Positions 21,954 to 30,926 of a stretch of DNA of 32,631 nt are shown one piece after another (the stretch's first letter is position 1; each line of letters opens with the position of its first letter). Where the stretch lies: NCBI GenBank assembly GCA_903821495.1, contig CAIJLM010000674.1, forward strand, positions 1-32,631, written 5' to 3'. The notes under the pieces were generated by a model. The model saw only the letters and a list, made by a program, of their open reading frames with translations, made no database searches and was not told where the DNA came from. The stretch comes from an uncultured Chthonomonas sp. GTDB taxonomy: Bacteria > Armatimonadota > Chthonomonadetes > Chthonomonadales > Chthonomonadaceae. The translations under genes and the position numbers were made by a program.

Positions 21954-22838
21954 ATGCCTTCGGAAAAAGAAACGGGGCTTGCCGCCCTTCAAAGAGGCGA
22001 TTTTGCAAACGCGATACCCGCCTTAGAGAGTGCGATACTGTCTGACCCAAACGATTTCGACGCGCATCTCTATCTAGGCGCGGCGTATAGTCAGACGGAG
22101 CGGCATACCGAGGGGGTGGAGACTCTGACCAAAGCGGTCTACCTGCAACCCATGAACGCGCAGGTGCGCTACAATCTCGCCGTAGCGTTTGAACGCGCAG
22201 GGTGGAACGAGCAGGCGATAGAGGTTCTGCAACAGGTTTTGCAAATCCAGCCCGACTACGCGCAAGCGCAACAGGCTCTCACGCGCCTACAGCCCCCTGC
22301 GCCTGTTCTGCCGCCCATGTCCGCCCCGCAAGTAGCCCCCGGCTATGCGCCCCCCGGTCAAGGCGCTATGCCCGGCTACGCGCCTCCCGGACAGACCCCC
22401 GCCCCGATACCCGTCCTACAGCGCCCACAGACGTATGGCTCCTCAGCGCAGATGCCCAACCCCGCTCCGCAACCTATCTACGCGCCGCCCGTTCAACCCG
22501 CTTCGATAAGCAATAAGAGTATAGCAGGCGGAATTGTGGCGCTATTCGGAATAGCCATCGGAACAGGGTTCGCTCTGGGGTATATCATGGTGGAGATGAG
22601 GTCGCCTATGCCCATAGGCGTTATCACGGGCTACACTACAGGCAAAGCGGCGCGGTTTTTCGCAGGAGGAGCGACAAGCGCGACAGGAGTGATAGCGGCG
22701 CTCTTCGCGGCTATCACTTGCGGGACGATTATGCTCGTGTTGAAACTGAGCGGATTCGACTGGTCTAGCATATTAGTCTCTTCCGTTTTAGCGGTGATAT
22801 GGGCGTATCGCATTGCGAACGGGAGTTCAAAACACTAG
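21954..22838 (+). CDS. TPR-repeat membrane protein
   Basis: 294 residues in three parts. Residues 1-110 are three TPR units (AGEAYSQTERHTEG-like helices, with ALERAGWNEQAIEVLQQVLQ typical of the last). Residues 112-185 are Pro, Ala and Gln-rich with repeated GYAPPGQ and YAPP motifs, a flexible linker. Residues 187-290 contain three or four hydrophobic helices. The TPRs are likely to bind a partner protein in the cytoplasm while the helices anchor it in the membrane. Ribosome site GAGGAG precedes ATG. The last 4 bp overlap the convergent aminopeptidase gene. Function not recognised. Confidence 0.65.
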   Translation: MPSEKETGLAALQRGDFANAIPALESAILSDPNDFDAHLYLGAAYSQTERHTEGVETLTKAVYLQPMNAQVRYNLAVAFERAGWNEQAIEVLQQVLQIQPDYAQAQQALTRLQPPAPVLPPMSAPQVAPGYAPPGQGAMPGYAPPGQTPAPIPVLQRPQTYGSSAQMPNPAPQPIYAPPVQPASISNKSIAGGIVALFGIAIGTGFALGYIMVEMRSPMPIGVITGYTTGKAARFFAGGATSATGVIAALFAAITCGTIMLVLKLSGFDWSSILVSSVLAVIWAYRIANGSSKH

Positions 22839-23962
22839 GTCGCTCCCAACTCGCCCGGGTTCAGCCCCGCGAGTTCCGGCAGGACGAAAATCCCGTCCTT
22901 GCGAATCAGAACATCGTCAAAGTAGATTTCACCTCCGCCATATTCAGGACGCTGAATACAGACCATATCCCAGTGAATCTGAGAGCGGTTGCCGTTGTCC
23001 GCCTCCTCGTAAGCCTGACCGGGCGTGAGGTGAAAACTACCCGCGATTTTCTCGTCGAATAGGATGTCCTTCATGGGTTTGAGGATGTAGGGATTGAAGG
23101 CGAGCGACCACTCGCCGATATACCGCGCCCCCTCGTCCGCATCCAGAATCTCGTTCAGCTTCGCAGTGTCTCCCGCCGCTGTCGCCTCCACAACCTTGCC
23201 ATCTTTGAACACAAGGCGAATGTTGTTGAAGACAGTTCCCCGATAGAGCGTCTCGCAGTTATACTGAATGACCCCGTTCACGCTATCTCGAATCGGGCAG
23301 GTGAATATCTCGCCGTCTGGCACGTTCGCCTCGCCGCTACAGGGAATCGTCGCGATTCCCTTTTTGCTAAACGTCAAATCCGTTCCCGCGCCCGTGATGT
23401 GAACCCTGTCCGTCTTGTCCATCAGGGCGTGGAGCGGCTTCATCGCCTCTGCCATCTTTGCATAGTCCACCCCCGTGCAGACTCGAAAATAGAAGTCCTC
23501 GAACGCTTCCGTACTCATCCCCGCCGCCTGCGCCATGCTAGGGCTGGGCCAGCGCAGAACCACCCACCGAGTTTTGGGAACGCGCACTTCGCTATGCACT
23601 CTATGCCACCAGTGCTGTTCGTACAGTTTCATTTTATCGGCGGGAACGTCGCTGAGTTCGCTGATGTTGCTGTTTCCTCGTAGCCCGATGTAGTACTGCA
23701 CCGACTCCATGCGCTGACGCTCAATGGCTCCGATGGTCTTCATCTGCTCTTCGGAGGCGTGGCGCAAAAGGGCGCGTTGGACGGGCATCTGGTAGGCGGT
23801 GACGAGAGGTAGCCCTCCCGCCTCCGCGACAGCGCGAATTAACTCTACGGTGAAATCTGTGGGGATGTCGAACGCCTCAATGAGGACTTTGCCGCCCTCT
23901 TTTATGCCGAGGCTGTGGCGAACGAGGAGTTCTGCAAGTTGTGTATAGCGGGGGTCTTTCAT
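22835..23962 (-). CDS. Aminopeptidase T (M29 family)
   Basis: Thermophilic-type metal aminopeptidase (AmpS/PepS/AmpT, peptidase family M29), 375 residues compared with about 400-410 for Thermus AmpT. Motifs include CSGEANVPDGEIFTCP (208-223) with likely metal-binding Glu, IGEWSLAFN with E284, SFHLTPGQAY with H311 and SQIHWDMV with H330 and D332, which together match the cobalt/zinc ligand set of the family. It probably releases N-terminal amino acids from peptides in the cytoplasm; no signal peptide is seen. The ribosome site is weak. It is convergent with the TPR gene and stands apart from the sugar-dehydrogenase operon to its right. Confidence 0.88.
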   Translation of the reverse strand: MKDPRYTQLAELLVRHSLGIKEGGKVLIEAFDIPTDFTVELIRAVAEAGGLPLVTAYQMPVQRALLRHASEEQMKTIGAIERQRMESVQYYIGLRGNSNISELSDVPADKMKLYEQHWWHRVHSEVRVPKTRWVVLRWPSPSMAQAAGMSTEAFEDFYFRVCTGVDYAKMAEAMKPLHALMDKTDRVHITGAGTDLTFSKKGIATIPCSGEANVPDGEIFTCPIRDSVNGVIQYNCETLYRGTVFNNIRLVFKDGKVVEATAAGDTAKLNEILDADEGARYIGEWSLAFNPYILKPMKDILFDEKIAGSFHLTPGQAYEEADNGNRSQIHWDMVCIQRPEYGGGEIYFDDVLIRKDGIFVLPELAGLNPGELGAT

Positions 23963-24025
23963 ATTCGGGTAAGAGCCTTTCAGCGGTCAATTATGGCAAG
24001 CGAAAATATATTCGCCTTGCAAACC

Positions 24026-24052
24026 GCCCCTCTCCCAATTCCGGAGAGGAGC
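24026..24052. repeat. REP-like hairpin
   Basis: GCCCCTCTCC (24026-24035) pairs with GGAGAGGAGC (24043-24052) with one mismatch. The arms resemble those at 173-194 and 4619-4641, so it looks like another copy of the same repeat family. It lies in the gap between the SDR and aminopeptidase genes and could aid 3' end formation. Confidence 0.5.
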
Positions 24053-24107
24053 AGTCTGTAGGACGAAACGAGGGCTGACGGAATAGAGAGGGCGTGAAGC
24101 CTCCCAA

Positions 24108-24902
24108 CTACTCTTTTTTCGGAGGCAGGGCGCGCACTTTGCCCACTGTGATGCCGCCATCTACAAGGAGCGTCTGCCCCGTTATGTATTCGCTGGCGGA
24201 GGAGGCGAGAAACACCACTGCGCCGTCAAGGTCGTTCGGCTGTCCGGGTCTCCCCAGAGGAATCCGTTCGCTGAGGTACTCCACCCACTCCTCATTACGG
24301 TACATGACTTCGTTCTGCTTCGTTTTGAACCAGCCGGGCGCGAGGCAGTTCACTGTCACGCCATGCTCGCCCCAGTCGTCTGCGAGGCTCATGGTCATCT
24401 GCTTCACGCCGCCTCTGCTTGCGCCGTAGGGAGCCAGCCCCGCATAGCCCGCCACGCAGGTCACGGAGCCGATATTGATAATGCGCCCGTACTTGGCGGG
24501 AATCATCTTTCGGGCGATAGCCTGAGAGACGAAGAAGGTTCCCCGCAGATTCGTCTCCAAAATTGTGTTCCAGTCCTCCCACTGCACATCCAGAGCGGGT
24601 TTGCGGATGTTGCAACCCGCGTTGTTCACCAGAATATCAATTTTGCCGTAGTGGCTGAAAGCCTCCTCCGCCATGTTCTGGATGCTATCGTAGTCACGCA
24701 CATCCAGCGGAACGCAGTAGGCTTTGCGCCCCAGCGCCTCAATCTCCGCCTTGAAGTCGGCGAGACTTTCGCGAGTCCGACTGGTTATCACGAGGTCAGC
24801 CCCCGCCCGCGCCAACGCCCGCGCCATGTACTGCCCTAGCCCCCGGCTCGTTCCCGTGACAATCGCCACGCGCCCCGTGAGGTCAAAAAGAGGGTTGCTC
24901 AT
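24108..24902 (-). CDS. SDR oxidoreductase, gluconate 5-dehydrogenase-like, with Arg at the catalytic Lys position
   Basis: 264 residues, classical SDR. It has TGTSRGLG (16-23), NNAG (93-96), catalytic-tetrad Asn118 in ETNLRGTF and Ser146 in NIGSVT. Tyr159 is followed by GASR, so the YxxxK motif reads YxxxR (R163, codon AGA). The C-terminus ITGQTLLVDGGITVG is typical. The general similarity is to gluconate 5-dehydrogenase and 2-deoxy-D-gluconate 3-dehydrogenase. It is 39 bp from a zinc alcohol dehydrogenase, an arrangement like the IdnD-IdnO pair of L-idonate catabolism, so a sugar-acid pathway is plausible. Arg can hold the charge role but usually lowers activity; it may be a subfamily trait. 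Confidence 0.8.
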   Translation of the reverse strand: MSNPLFDLTGRVAIVTGTSRGLGQYMARALARAGADLVITSRTRESLADFKAEIEALGRKAYCVPLDVRDYDSIQNMAEEAFSHYGKIDILVNNAGCNIRKPALDVQWEDWNTILETNLRGTFFVSQAIARKMIPAKYGRIINIGSVTCVAGYAGLAPYGASRGGVKQMTMSLADDWGEHGVTVNCLAPGWFKTKQNEVMYRNEEWVEYLSERIPLGRPGQPNDLDGAVVFLASSASEYITGQTLLVDGGITVGKVRALPPKKE

Positions 24903-24941
24903 ACTGTTTTCTGCACCTTATATTTTGATATGTAACGCCGA

Positions 24942-25976
24942 TTACGGCTTCAGCAAAACCTTCATCAGCCCCGCTTCGCCCGAATAGAGACGGCTGAACC
25001 ACTCGCCGCCCTCCTCCAGAGGCGCGACGCGACTGATAAGCGGCTCCACGTTGATTTTGCCGCTTGCGATAAGTTCGAGGCTCGTCCCAAACTCTCCCGC
25101 AGAGGCGCACGACCCCCGTATCGTCAGTTCGCGAGTCACCATCCACTGTAGCGGCAGTTCGATATTGGGGGAGAGGTTGCCCACAATGGTCACGTTGCCG
25201 CCCTTGCGAACACAGCGCACGGCGGTCTGCACAGCGGGCGTATTGCCAACGGCTTCGATACACACGTCTGCGCCCCTGCCGCCCGTCAGCCCCAGAATCT
25301 CCGCAACTACATCGGTCTCTTTACTTACCTGAATGCCGAAGTCCGCTCCAAAACTACGCGCCATCTCCAGTTTATTGCGGTCTAAGTCCACCGCGATAAT
25401 TTTGCCGCACCCCGCAAGCCGTAGCGCCTGTACCACCAGCAGACCAATCATCCCCGCGCCCACCACAACCGCCGTGTCGTTCAGTTTTATGGGGGTGATG
25501 TCGGTGGCGTGAACGGCGATAGCCACAGGCTCAGCCATTGCGGCGTACTCGTAGGGCAGACCCTCCGGCATACGCACGAGAATATGCTGAGGAACGCTCA
25601 CATAGTCGGCGAAGGCTCCGTTGCGGCGGTAGTCGTCGCAGGATACGCCTAGCACCCGCCGATTGTCGCAGAGGTTCGTCTGCCCTTCGCGGCAGTAGTA
25701 GCAGTTCCCGCAGAAAATCATCGAGTCGAAGGTCACAGAGTCGCCGACCTTCCAGTCGTGGACGTTCGCGCCCGTCTCGGTTATCACGCCGGAAGCCTCA
25801 TGCCCCATGATGATGGGGGGGATGCGCCGTCCGCTACTGCCGTCCATCCCATGAATATCGCTCCCGCAGATGCCGCAAGCGTGGACGTGTATCAACACCT
25901 CGTTCGCGCTCACCGTCGGCTCCGGGACTTGCTGTAGTTCAAAATGCTTGTATTCCGTTAAAACAAGGGCTTTCAC
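24942..25976 (-). CDS. Zinc-binding alcohol dehydrogenase (MDR family)
   Basis: Medium-chain dehydrogenase of 344 residues. I choose the GTG at 25976, because it follows AGAGGAGAAAATT and starts MKALVLTEYKHFEL; the in-frame sequence further upstream is not protein-like. The catalytic zinc residues C37 (GICGSD) and H59-E60 (GHEASG), and the full structural zinc set C89-x2-C92-x2-C95-x7-C103, are present. A Rossmann motif GAGMIGLLVVQAL binds NAD(P). The likely substrates are polyols, sugar acids (idonate, threonine-like) or sorbitol. It lies 20 bp after bcp and 39 bp before the SDR gene. Confidence 0.87.
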   Translation of the reverse strand: MKALVLTEYKHFELQQVPEPTVSANEVLIHVHACGICGSDIHGMDGSSGRRIPPIIMGHEASGVITETGANVHDWKVGDSVTFDSMIFCGNCYYCREGQTNLCDNRRVLGVSCDDYRRNGAFADYVSVPQHILVRMPEGLPYEYAAMAEPVAIAVHATDITPIKLNDTAVVVGAGMIGLLVVQALRLAGCGKIIAVDLDRNKLEMARSFGADFGIQVSKETDVVAEILGLTGGRGADVCIEAVGNTPAVQTAVRCVRKGGNVTIVGNLSPNIELPLQWMVTRELTIRGSCASAGEFGTSLELIASGKINVEPLISRVAPLEEGGEWFSRLYSGEAGLMKVLLKP

Positions 25977-25996
25977 AATTTTCTCCTCTAAATAGG

Positions 25997-26458
25997 CTAT
26001 TTCAGCGCGGCGAGAACCGCTTCCGCGTGTCCGTCCGTCTTCACTTTGCGGAAGACGTGGCTCAAGGTTCCGTCCGGCGCTATGACGAACGTTGTGCGCT
26101 CGATTCCCATATACTTCTTCCCATAGTTCACCCTCTCCACCCAAACCTCATACGCCTCCGCAACCTGATGGTCGGCATCTGCGAGAAGCGAGTAGGGAAG
26201 ATTGAACTTCTCGGCGAAGTTGGACTGCGCGGAGACCGTATCCGGGCTGATTCCTAGCAGAACCGTGTCAGACGAATCGTAGTTCGCCTTTGAGTCGCGG
26301 AAGCCGCAAGCCTCTATCGTGCAGCCGGGCGTATCCGCTTTCGGGTAGAAGAAGAGAACTACGGTTTTGCCTCGCAATGCGGAGAGCGAGACTGTCTGCC
26401 CCGACTGGTCGGGCAGGGTGATGTCGGGAGCGATGTCGCCCACGTTTGGCATGGTCAT
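25997..26458 (-). CDS. bcp: Thioredoxin-dependent peroxiredoxin Bcp/PrxQ
   Basis: Reduces hydrogen and organic peroxides using thioredoxin. At 153 residues it is the usual size. The peroxidatic Cys46 is in ADTPGCTIEAC, with the resolving Cys51 five residues on, so it is the atypical 2-Cys PrxQ type with an intramolecular disulfide. The conserved VVLFFYPK and ERTTFVI segments flank it. AAAGGAAA precedes the ATG. It is the first gene of a three-gene minus-strand unit with the ADH and SDR genes. Confidence 0.95.
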   Translation of the reverse strand: MTMPNVGDIAPDITLPDQSGQTVSLSALRGKTVVLFFYPKADTPGCTIEACGFRDSKANYDSSDTVLLGISPDTVSAQSNFAEKFNLPYSLLADADHQVAEAYEVWVERVNYGKKYMGIERTTFVIAPDGTLSHVFRKVKTDGHAEAVLAALK

Positions 26459-26709
26459 TTTCCTTTCTCAAGAAACATCTATGGAGGGAAGTTCTCCGTT
26501 GAGCATTCGTTTTCCTGCTTCACTCGTTTTTGCCTATAGTTCTAATGGATAGTTGTTCGCCATTGACGGACGTATAGAGCAAGTCTAAATGGAGGCGCGA
26601 ATAGGGTAAAACAGAGAGGTAACTTATTGGGGCTCTTTTTATTAGGTCGCCCAGACAACACAAAACGCAGAAACCTGCCAATACAATCGTTTCAAGGAAC
26701 CAGACGCAA

Positions 26710-27813
26710 ATGTTATCCGAACAGACCCAGTACGCTCTTCGTAAAGCAGGTTGGTCGGAAGAGAGGAGGCTAGAGCCAGAGGCGATTGAGCGACTCTATC
26801 TCTCTATGGGCATCCCTTGCTTTCCTATGGTTCTGGAGTTTTTGCAGCAGTATGGCGGGCTCGTCATTGAACGCAGGTGGACAAAGGCGCGCTCCACTCA
26901 GTTTGCTTTTGATTTCGCTTCGCTACTGCCTTACATGACTCCCTACTGGATGAGTGATTTAGAGGAAGAACTCGTACCTCCAATCTGTCCTATCGGTAAG
27001 GTGGCAGAAGGTTACTATACGTTGATGATGGATGAAGCGGGCAGGGTCTACGCTCACGGAGACGGCGTGTGGTTTTTGGGGTATACGCCCGATGAGGCGC
27101 TGAATCTGCTTTGCGAAGGTGGAGACCTGTTCGGAGAACTGCCGTATGAGGTGAACAAATACCCGGAGGTGCAAAGTCCGCCCATTGAGATAGAAGGTCA
27201 GCAGGTAGCGGTTGCATCGGCTATGCCTTCAGAGTACCAAGCCCTGTTGAAACTCCTTCCGGGGTGTAAAATTACAGGGATGGCGCGGTATGCGTATGTG
27301 GAGCCAACGGCAAGCGAGGTCAAGTACAATCTGCTTCCTGAAGACCTATTCGAGTTTTCAGAGGGCCCCATTCTTATAGATGTAGACACAGGCGACAGTA
27401 TCGGTCTCCACTGGTATAAGAGTATCACATCCCTCTATGTCTGGTTAGAGCGTAGTTCGTCGCTCCCGTTTAGGGCGCGTTATCCGATAGAGGAGGCGGG
27501 GCGCTATCACCGGATAGAGATTACCCATCCCGCCTATAGCTCCGCTGATTTGCATCGAGTCGTAGGTAGCGCTATTCAAGAAACTGTTGTGTTTAGATAC
27601 CCTTTCGCTCAGGAGAATCGATTCATGATGACGGCGGTGCAGTTCACGCTGGACAACGGGAGTTATCTGACATTCGCCCACGACGAGGCGAAGCGAATAG
27701 AGAACTTGGGCGTTCTAGTGACGACGATAGACTATACTCTCTTAAAAAAGAGCGATGGAACTCCTCTTTTCGAGAATAGCGAGGCTCTTTACCGCTTTGC
27801 GCTCTCTCCATAA
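26710..27813 (+). CDS. SUKH-3-like immunity protein with a second unknown domain
   Basis: 367 residues. The N-terminal half fits SUKH-3 (immunity protein family, partners of YwqJ-like deaminase toxins): GW at 14-15, the helix VLEFLQQYGGL (41-51), PIG (94-96), DEAGRVY (108-114) and GYTPDEALNLL (124-134). The C-terminal half (about 160-367) is not recognised; it has mixed strands and helices, no signal and no transmembrane segment. No toxin gene, secretion gene or other immunity gene adjoins. A standalone SUKH protein may protect against neighbours' toxins or act as a spare. It has its own upstream gap (251 bp without other features) and a weak ribosome site, CAAGGAACC. Confidence 0.65.
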   Translation: MLSEQTQYALRKAGWSEERRLEPEAIERLYLSMGIPCFPMVLEFLQQYGGLVIERRWTKARSTQFAFDFASLLPYMTPYWMSDLEEELVPPICPIGKVAEGYYTLMMDEAGRVYAHGDGVWFLGYTPDEALNLLCEGGDLFGELPYEVNKYPEVQSPPIEIEGQQVAVASAMPSEYQALLKLLPGCKITGMARYAYVEPTASEVKYNLLPEDLFEFSEGPILIDVDTGDSIGLHWYKSITSLYVWLERSSSLPFRARYPIEEAGRYHRIEITHPAYSSADLHRVVGSAIQETVVFRYPFAQENRFMMTAVQFTLDNGSYLTFAHDEAKRIENLGVLVTTIDYTLLKKSDGTPLFENSEALYRFALSP

Positions 27814-27954
27814 CGCTCTTATCGCCTATAGCCTCGCATTGAACGCCTCGCGCAAAATGGAGAGAAACAAAAATTCCAGCGAAGAAAAGCGGAAGACAGA
27901 ACGCCCCGAAATAGGTTATCCTATCGCTATCGAAACTCTGCAAAGGAGACCGAC

Positions 27955-29403
27955 ATGGGATTGAGCCGCGAAACGATGTTAGAGCGGATGTACGCCAGCG
28001 ACAAAACCTACAACGGGCGTTTTCTGACGGGGGTTCTCTCGACAGGTATCTACTGTTTGCCCTCCTGCAACGCCCGCAAGCCCAAAGCCGAAAACGTGCG
28101 CTTCTTTCCCTCCGAGGCGGAGGCGCAGACGGCGGGGCTACGCGCCTGCCGCCGTTGCCGACCAGACGCTTTCTATCAGAACCACGACCCCGACTTGGAA
28201 CGGCTACTCGCGCTCGTAGAGCGGATACGGCGGGAGCCAAACGCCTTCGCGGATGTGTCGGACATGGCGCGAGAGTCGGAAATCGGCGTGACGAAACTGA
28301 CCGCGCTCTTCCGTCAGCACTACCACGCCACGCCCGCCAACTTTCTCAATCAGGCGCGAATCGCACAGGCTTGTAGGTTATTGGCAGACCCGCAAGAGAC
28401 GGCGAAAAGCGCCCTCGACATCGCGTTTGAGGTTGGCTACGAGAGCCTCTCCGCCTTCAACGAGAACTTTCGCAAGCAGATGAGCCTATGCCCCAGCGAG
28501 TACCGTAAACTCGGCAAATCGCCCGCGTTCAGCCTCGCCCTGCCCCCCTCCTATCGTGCGGAGTACGTGTTACGGAACTTCTGGCGCGACTCCAAAAGCG
28601 CGATGGAGAGCGCGGAGGGGAGTCGCATCACGAAGGTTGTACGTTTGCAGGGAGGCATCGCCCTACTGCACATTGAGATAGAGGCGGAGCGGGCGGTATG
28701 TAGCGTGGAGGCGGCTACCGCGCTAGGCGCTGACGCTCTCCGCGCCGCCCATGCGGTAGCCCTGCGCCTGCTTGGGCTGACCTCCGACCCCCTCGCGTTT
28801 GAACGCAAACTGGAGGCGGAACCCGAACTCTCTCCACTTATAGGAGACCGCGCTGGACTACGTATCCCGCTAACGGGCGATGTCTTCGAGGCGCTAGTCT
28901 GGTCTATCATCGGGCAACAGATAAACCTGCCGTTCGCGTTCACTCTGCGCCGCGCCCTCGCGGAAAAGTGCGGAACGCGCTACAGTGACCGCTATATCGC
29001 GCACCCTACCCCCGAACAGGTGGCGAACCTTGAACCCTCCGACCTAACCGTCCATCAATTCTCACAGCGCAAAGCGGAGTACCTGATAGATACGGCGCGC
29101 CTGATTGTCTCCGGCGAACTGCTAAACGACTTCGCGACAGCGCCCGCGACGCAGGTTGAGAAACGCCTTTTGTCGGTGCGCGGCTTGGGACCCTGGTCGG
29201 TCAACTATATCCTTATGCGTGGTTATGGGTACGCCGACTGCGTTCCTCTCGGCGATTCGGGGCTACGCACCGCTCTTCACAGGTTCTTCGCGCTAGAGAG
29301 TAGCCCCGACCTCGCGCAGACCGCAACGCTTATGGAGCCGTTCGCGCCCTACCGTAGCCTCGCTACCTATCACCTCTGGATGACATTAGGAGACCCTGCA
29401 TGA
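27955..29403 (+). CDS. Ada-AlkA fusion: methyl-phosphotriester sensor and 3-methyladenine DNA glycosylase
   Basis: 482 residues. The Ada N-terminal zinc domain has C34 and C38 in GIYCLPSCNAR and C65/C68 in ACRRCRP; one of these (Cys38 by analogy with E. coli) accepts the methyl group from phosphotriesters. An AraC-type HTH (about 85-190, with ATPANFLNQARIAQACRLL and FNENFRKQM) makes it a transcriptional activator. The rest (about 205-482) is AlkA-like, with the HhH-GPD motif VRGLGPWSVNYILMRGYGYADCVPLGD including the catalytic Asp. Thus it senses alkylation, activates genes and removes alkylated bases. The O6-methylguanine domain usually fused in E. coli Ada is encoded by the next gene, with a 4-bp overlap. 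AAGGAG precedes the ATG. I could not see a clear Ada box upstream. Confidence 0.92.
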   Translation: MGLSRETMLERMYASDKTYNGRFLTGVLSTGIYCLPSCNARKPKAENVRFFPSEAEAQTAGLRACRRCRPDAFYQNHDPDLERLLALVERIRREPNAFADVSDMARESEIGVTKLTALFRQHYHATPANFLNQARIAQACRLLADPQETAKSALDIAFEVGYESLSAFNENFRKQMSLCPSEYRKLGKSPAFSLALPPSYRAEYVLRNFWRDSKSAMESAEGSRITKVVRLQGGIALLHIEIEAERAVCSVEAATALGADALRAAHAVALRLLGLTSDPLAFERKLEAEPELSPLIGDRAGLRIPLTGDVFEALVWSIIGQQINLPFAFTLRRALAEKCGTRYSDRYIAHPTPEQVANLEPSDLTVHQFSQRKAEYLIDTARLIVSGELLNDFATAPATQVEKRLLSVRGLGPWSVNYILMRGYGYADCVPLGDSGLRTALHRFFALESSPDLAQTATLMEPFAPYRSLATYHLWMTLGDPA

Positions 29404-29906
29404 ACTATTTTGCACATACGTTTGAGACCCCGATGGGCAGTCTGTTGAGCGTTGTTGACGAGAATAACGCACTTGTACTATTGACCTTCTGCGAAGACCA
29501 ACCGCAAGCGGAACTCATTTTCGCGAAGGAGTTCAGGAAGGCTTGCGTCGCGTGGGATGCGGGGCGAAATGCGCTAGTAGAGGCGCAACTGGGCGAGTAC
29601 TTTCTAGGGGAGCGTCAGGCGTTTACCCTCCCCCTTCAAGCGAAGGGAACGGAGTTTCAACAGCGAGTCTGGGAGGCTCTGGTCAACCTGCCTTACGGCG
29701 AGACCGCGACCTACGGAAAAATTGCGGCGGCGCTCGGAAACCCGAACGCGAGTAGAGCGGTGGGGCGCGCCAACGCCACAAACCCTATCGCTATTGTTGT
29801 GCCATGCCACCGTGTTATTGGGGCGAAGGGGGCTTTGACGGGCTACGCCTTCGGTCTCTCACGGAAGGAGCGTCTGCTGGAGTTAGAGCGGAAGAGCGCG
29901 GGGTAA
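29400..29906 (+). CDS. ogt: Methylated-DNA--protein-cysteine methyltransferase
   Basis: Repairs O6-methylguanine (and O4-methylthymine) by suicidal alkyl transfer to its own cysteine. It has 168 residues and the catalytic IVVPCHRVIGAKGALTGYAFG block with Cys136, preceded by FQQRVWEALVNLPYGETATYG and GNPNASRAVGRANATNP. It overlaps the Ada-AlkA gene by ATGA, so both should be induced together. Confidence 0.95.
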   Translation: MNYFAHTFETPMGSLLSVVDENNALVLLTFCEDQPQAELIFAKEFRKACVAWDAGRNALVEAQLGEYFLGERQAFTLPLQAKGTEFQQRVWEALVNLPYGETATYGKIAAALGNPNASRAVGRANATNPIAIVVPCHRVIGAKGALTGYAFGLSRKERLLELERKSAG

Positions 29907-30045
29907 CGCTTGGGGCTGGTAATTTAGGGGGTTCATAGTAATTGTGTCACGGTAGCGCGGATGTTTACGTATCTTTGTATATAGATTAGAGTGTAACCAG
30001 ACACCCTGCTGAAATCTGAAAATCTACCTACATGGAGGTATTACA

Positions 30046-30894
30046 ATGAATCTCAAAATAAATCAACGCACCCTGATAGGCGCTTTTGCGTGCGGCGTCG
30101 CTCTGCTCGCTACAACTTCGCAAGGCTTCGCCCAGAGACAAAAAGAGGATAGACGAAGAGACGATTCTCGCGTAAAGTTCACGCGCTCTCACGAAGACAA
30201 ACGTTTCGATAACGGGATAACCCTGCGACATAGCGCTCCCGTGACAGACCGCGAACTGACGCGGTTCTTCCCGCAACATCAAGCCTCTTACAACCACTAC
30301 GCCGCTAAACGGGATAGGGTGGATGTCGTTATCTCTCCCTTTAGTTTCCATATAGGGATACTGCCGCGCTATATTGAGCGCCGCCACGTGGAGATGTTGC
30401 GTCCTCCATCCATCTATATTGAGGCTCCCATCTACACGAACAACCACTACGTCGTAAGGGACTATAGCCATGACGACTACTACCTGTCTCGCCATCGCGA
30501 GGAGAGCCGGTGGCGAAGCGAAAGAGGGCTAGGGCGCGCTACGGAAGATATTGAGGACGCTTTCCGCTATAACGACATCTCTATGCTCGTAAGGCACGCC
30601 GACCCGGAAACGAAAATCGCGATATTTTCTAAGGGAGACTATCAGTACTCTATTCAGTCTGAGGAGTACATGAACCTGACCCGCGACTTCATGCGGAACG
30701 CGGAAACCACCTTCTTCAACATCTATCGGGTGCGCTATCGCCAAAACGGGGTCTTTAACGCTTACGCCAAGCACTCATTCAGAGATCAAGACGGTAGAAC
30801 GCAAACGATCTATCTCTCCATAGTGTTGGAGCGTATTGGGGACAACTGGGTTATCACCCAGATTGACACCGCCCCTCAGAAGACTTCGGGGTAG
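30046..30894 (+). CDS. Secreted protein, NTF2-like C-terminal region
   Basis: 282 residues with a clear signal peptide (residues 1-30, hydrophobic core GAFACGVALLATTSQGFA followed by Q). The mature N-terminal part (31-165) is rich in Arg, His, Asp and Tyr, with many YY, HH and RR pairs, so it is highly charged. From about 180 to 280 the pattern of a helix, RYNDISMLVRHADPE, and the strands FNAYAKHSFRD and IGDNWVITQIDT suggests a SnoaL/DUF4440-like (NTF2) fold, a guess. A good ribosome site (ATGGAGGTATT) and a possible TTTACG-17-TAGAGT promoter (about 29964-29992) precede it. Not recognised further. Confidence 0.6.
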   Translation: MNLKINQRTLIGAFACGVALLATTSQGFAQRQKEDRRRDDSRVKFTRSHEDKRFDNGITLRHSAPVTDRELTRFFPQHQASYNHYAAKRDRVDVVISPFSFHIGILPRYIERRHVEMLRPPSIYIEAPIYTNNHYVVRDYSHDDYYLSRHREESRWRSERGLGRATEDIEDAFRYNDISMLVRHADPETKIAIFSKGDYQYSIQSEEYMNLTRDFMRNAETTFFNIYRVRYRQNGVFNAYAKHSFRDQDGRTQTIYLSIVLERIGDNWVITQIDTAPQKTSG

Positions 30895-30926
30895 AACCGC
30901 GTGAAGCGCGGTGCGGACACAAACAG

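Noticed and set aside
22202-22516. 104-residue frame within the TPR gene
   Set aside because: Low-complexity Ala/Arg/Pro-rich product of the proline-rich region read in another frame.
25977-26144. ADH extended start at 26144
   Set aside because: The extra 56 residues overlap the bcp 3' end and are not conserved-looking; GTG at 25976 has a strong ribosome site.
26459-26709. Possible gene or RNA in the gap before the SUKH-like gene
   Set aside because: No ORF with coding character, tRNA fold or clear promoter was found; I see nothing specific.
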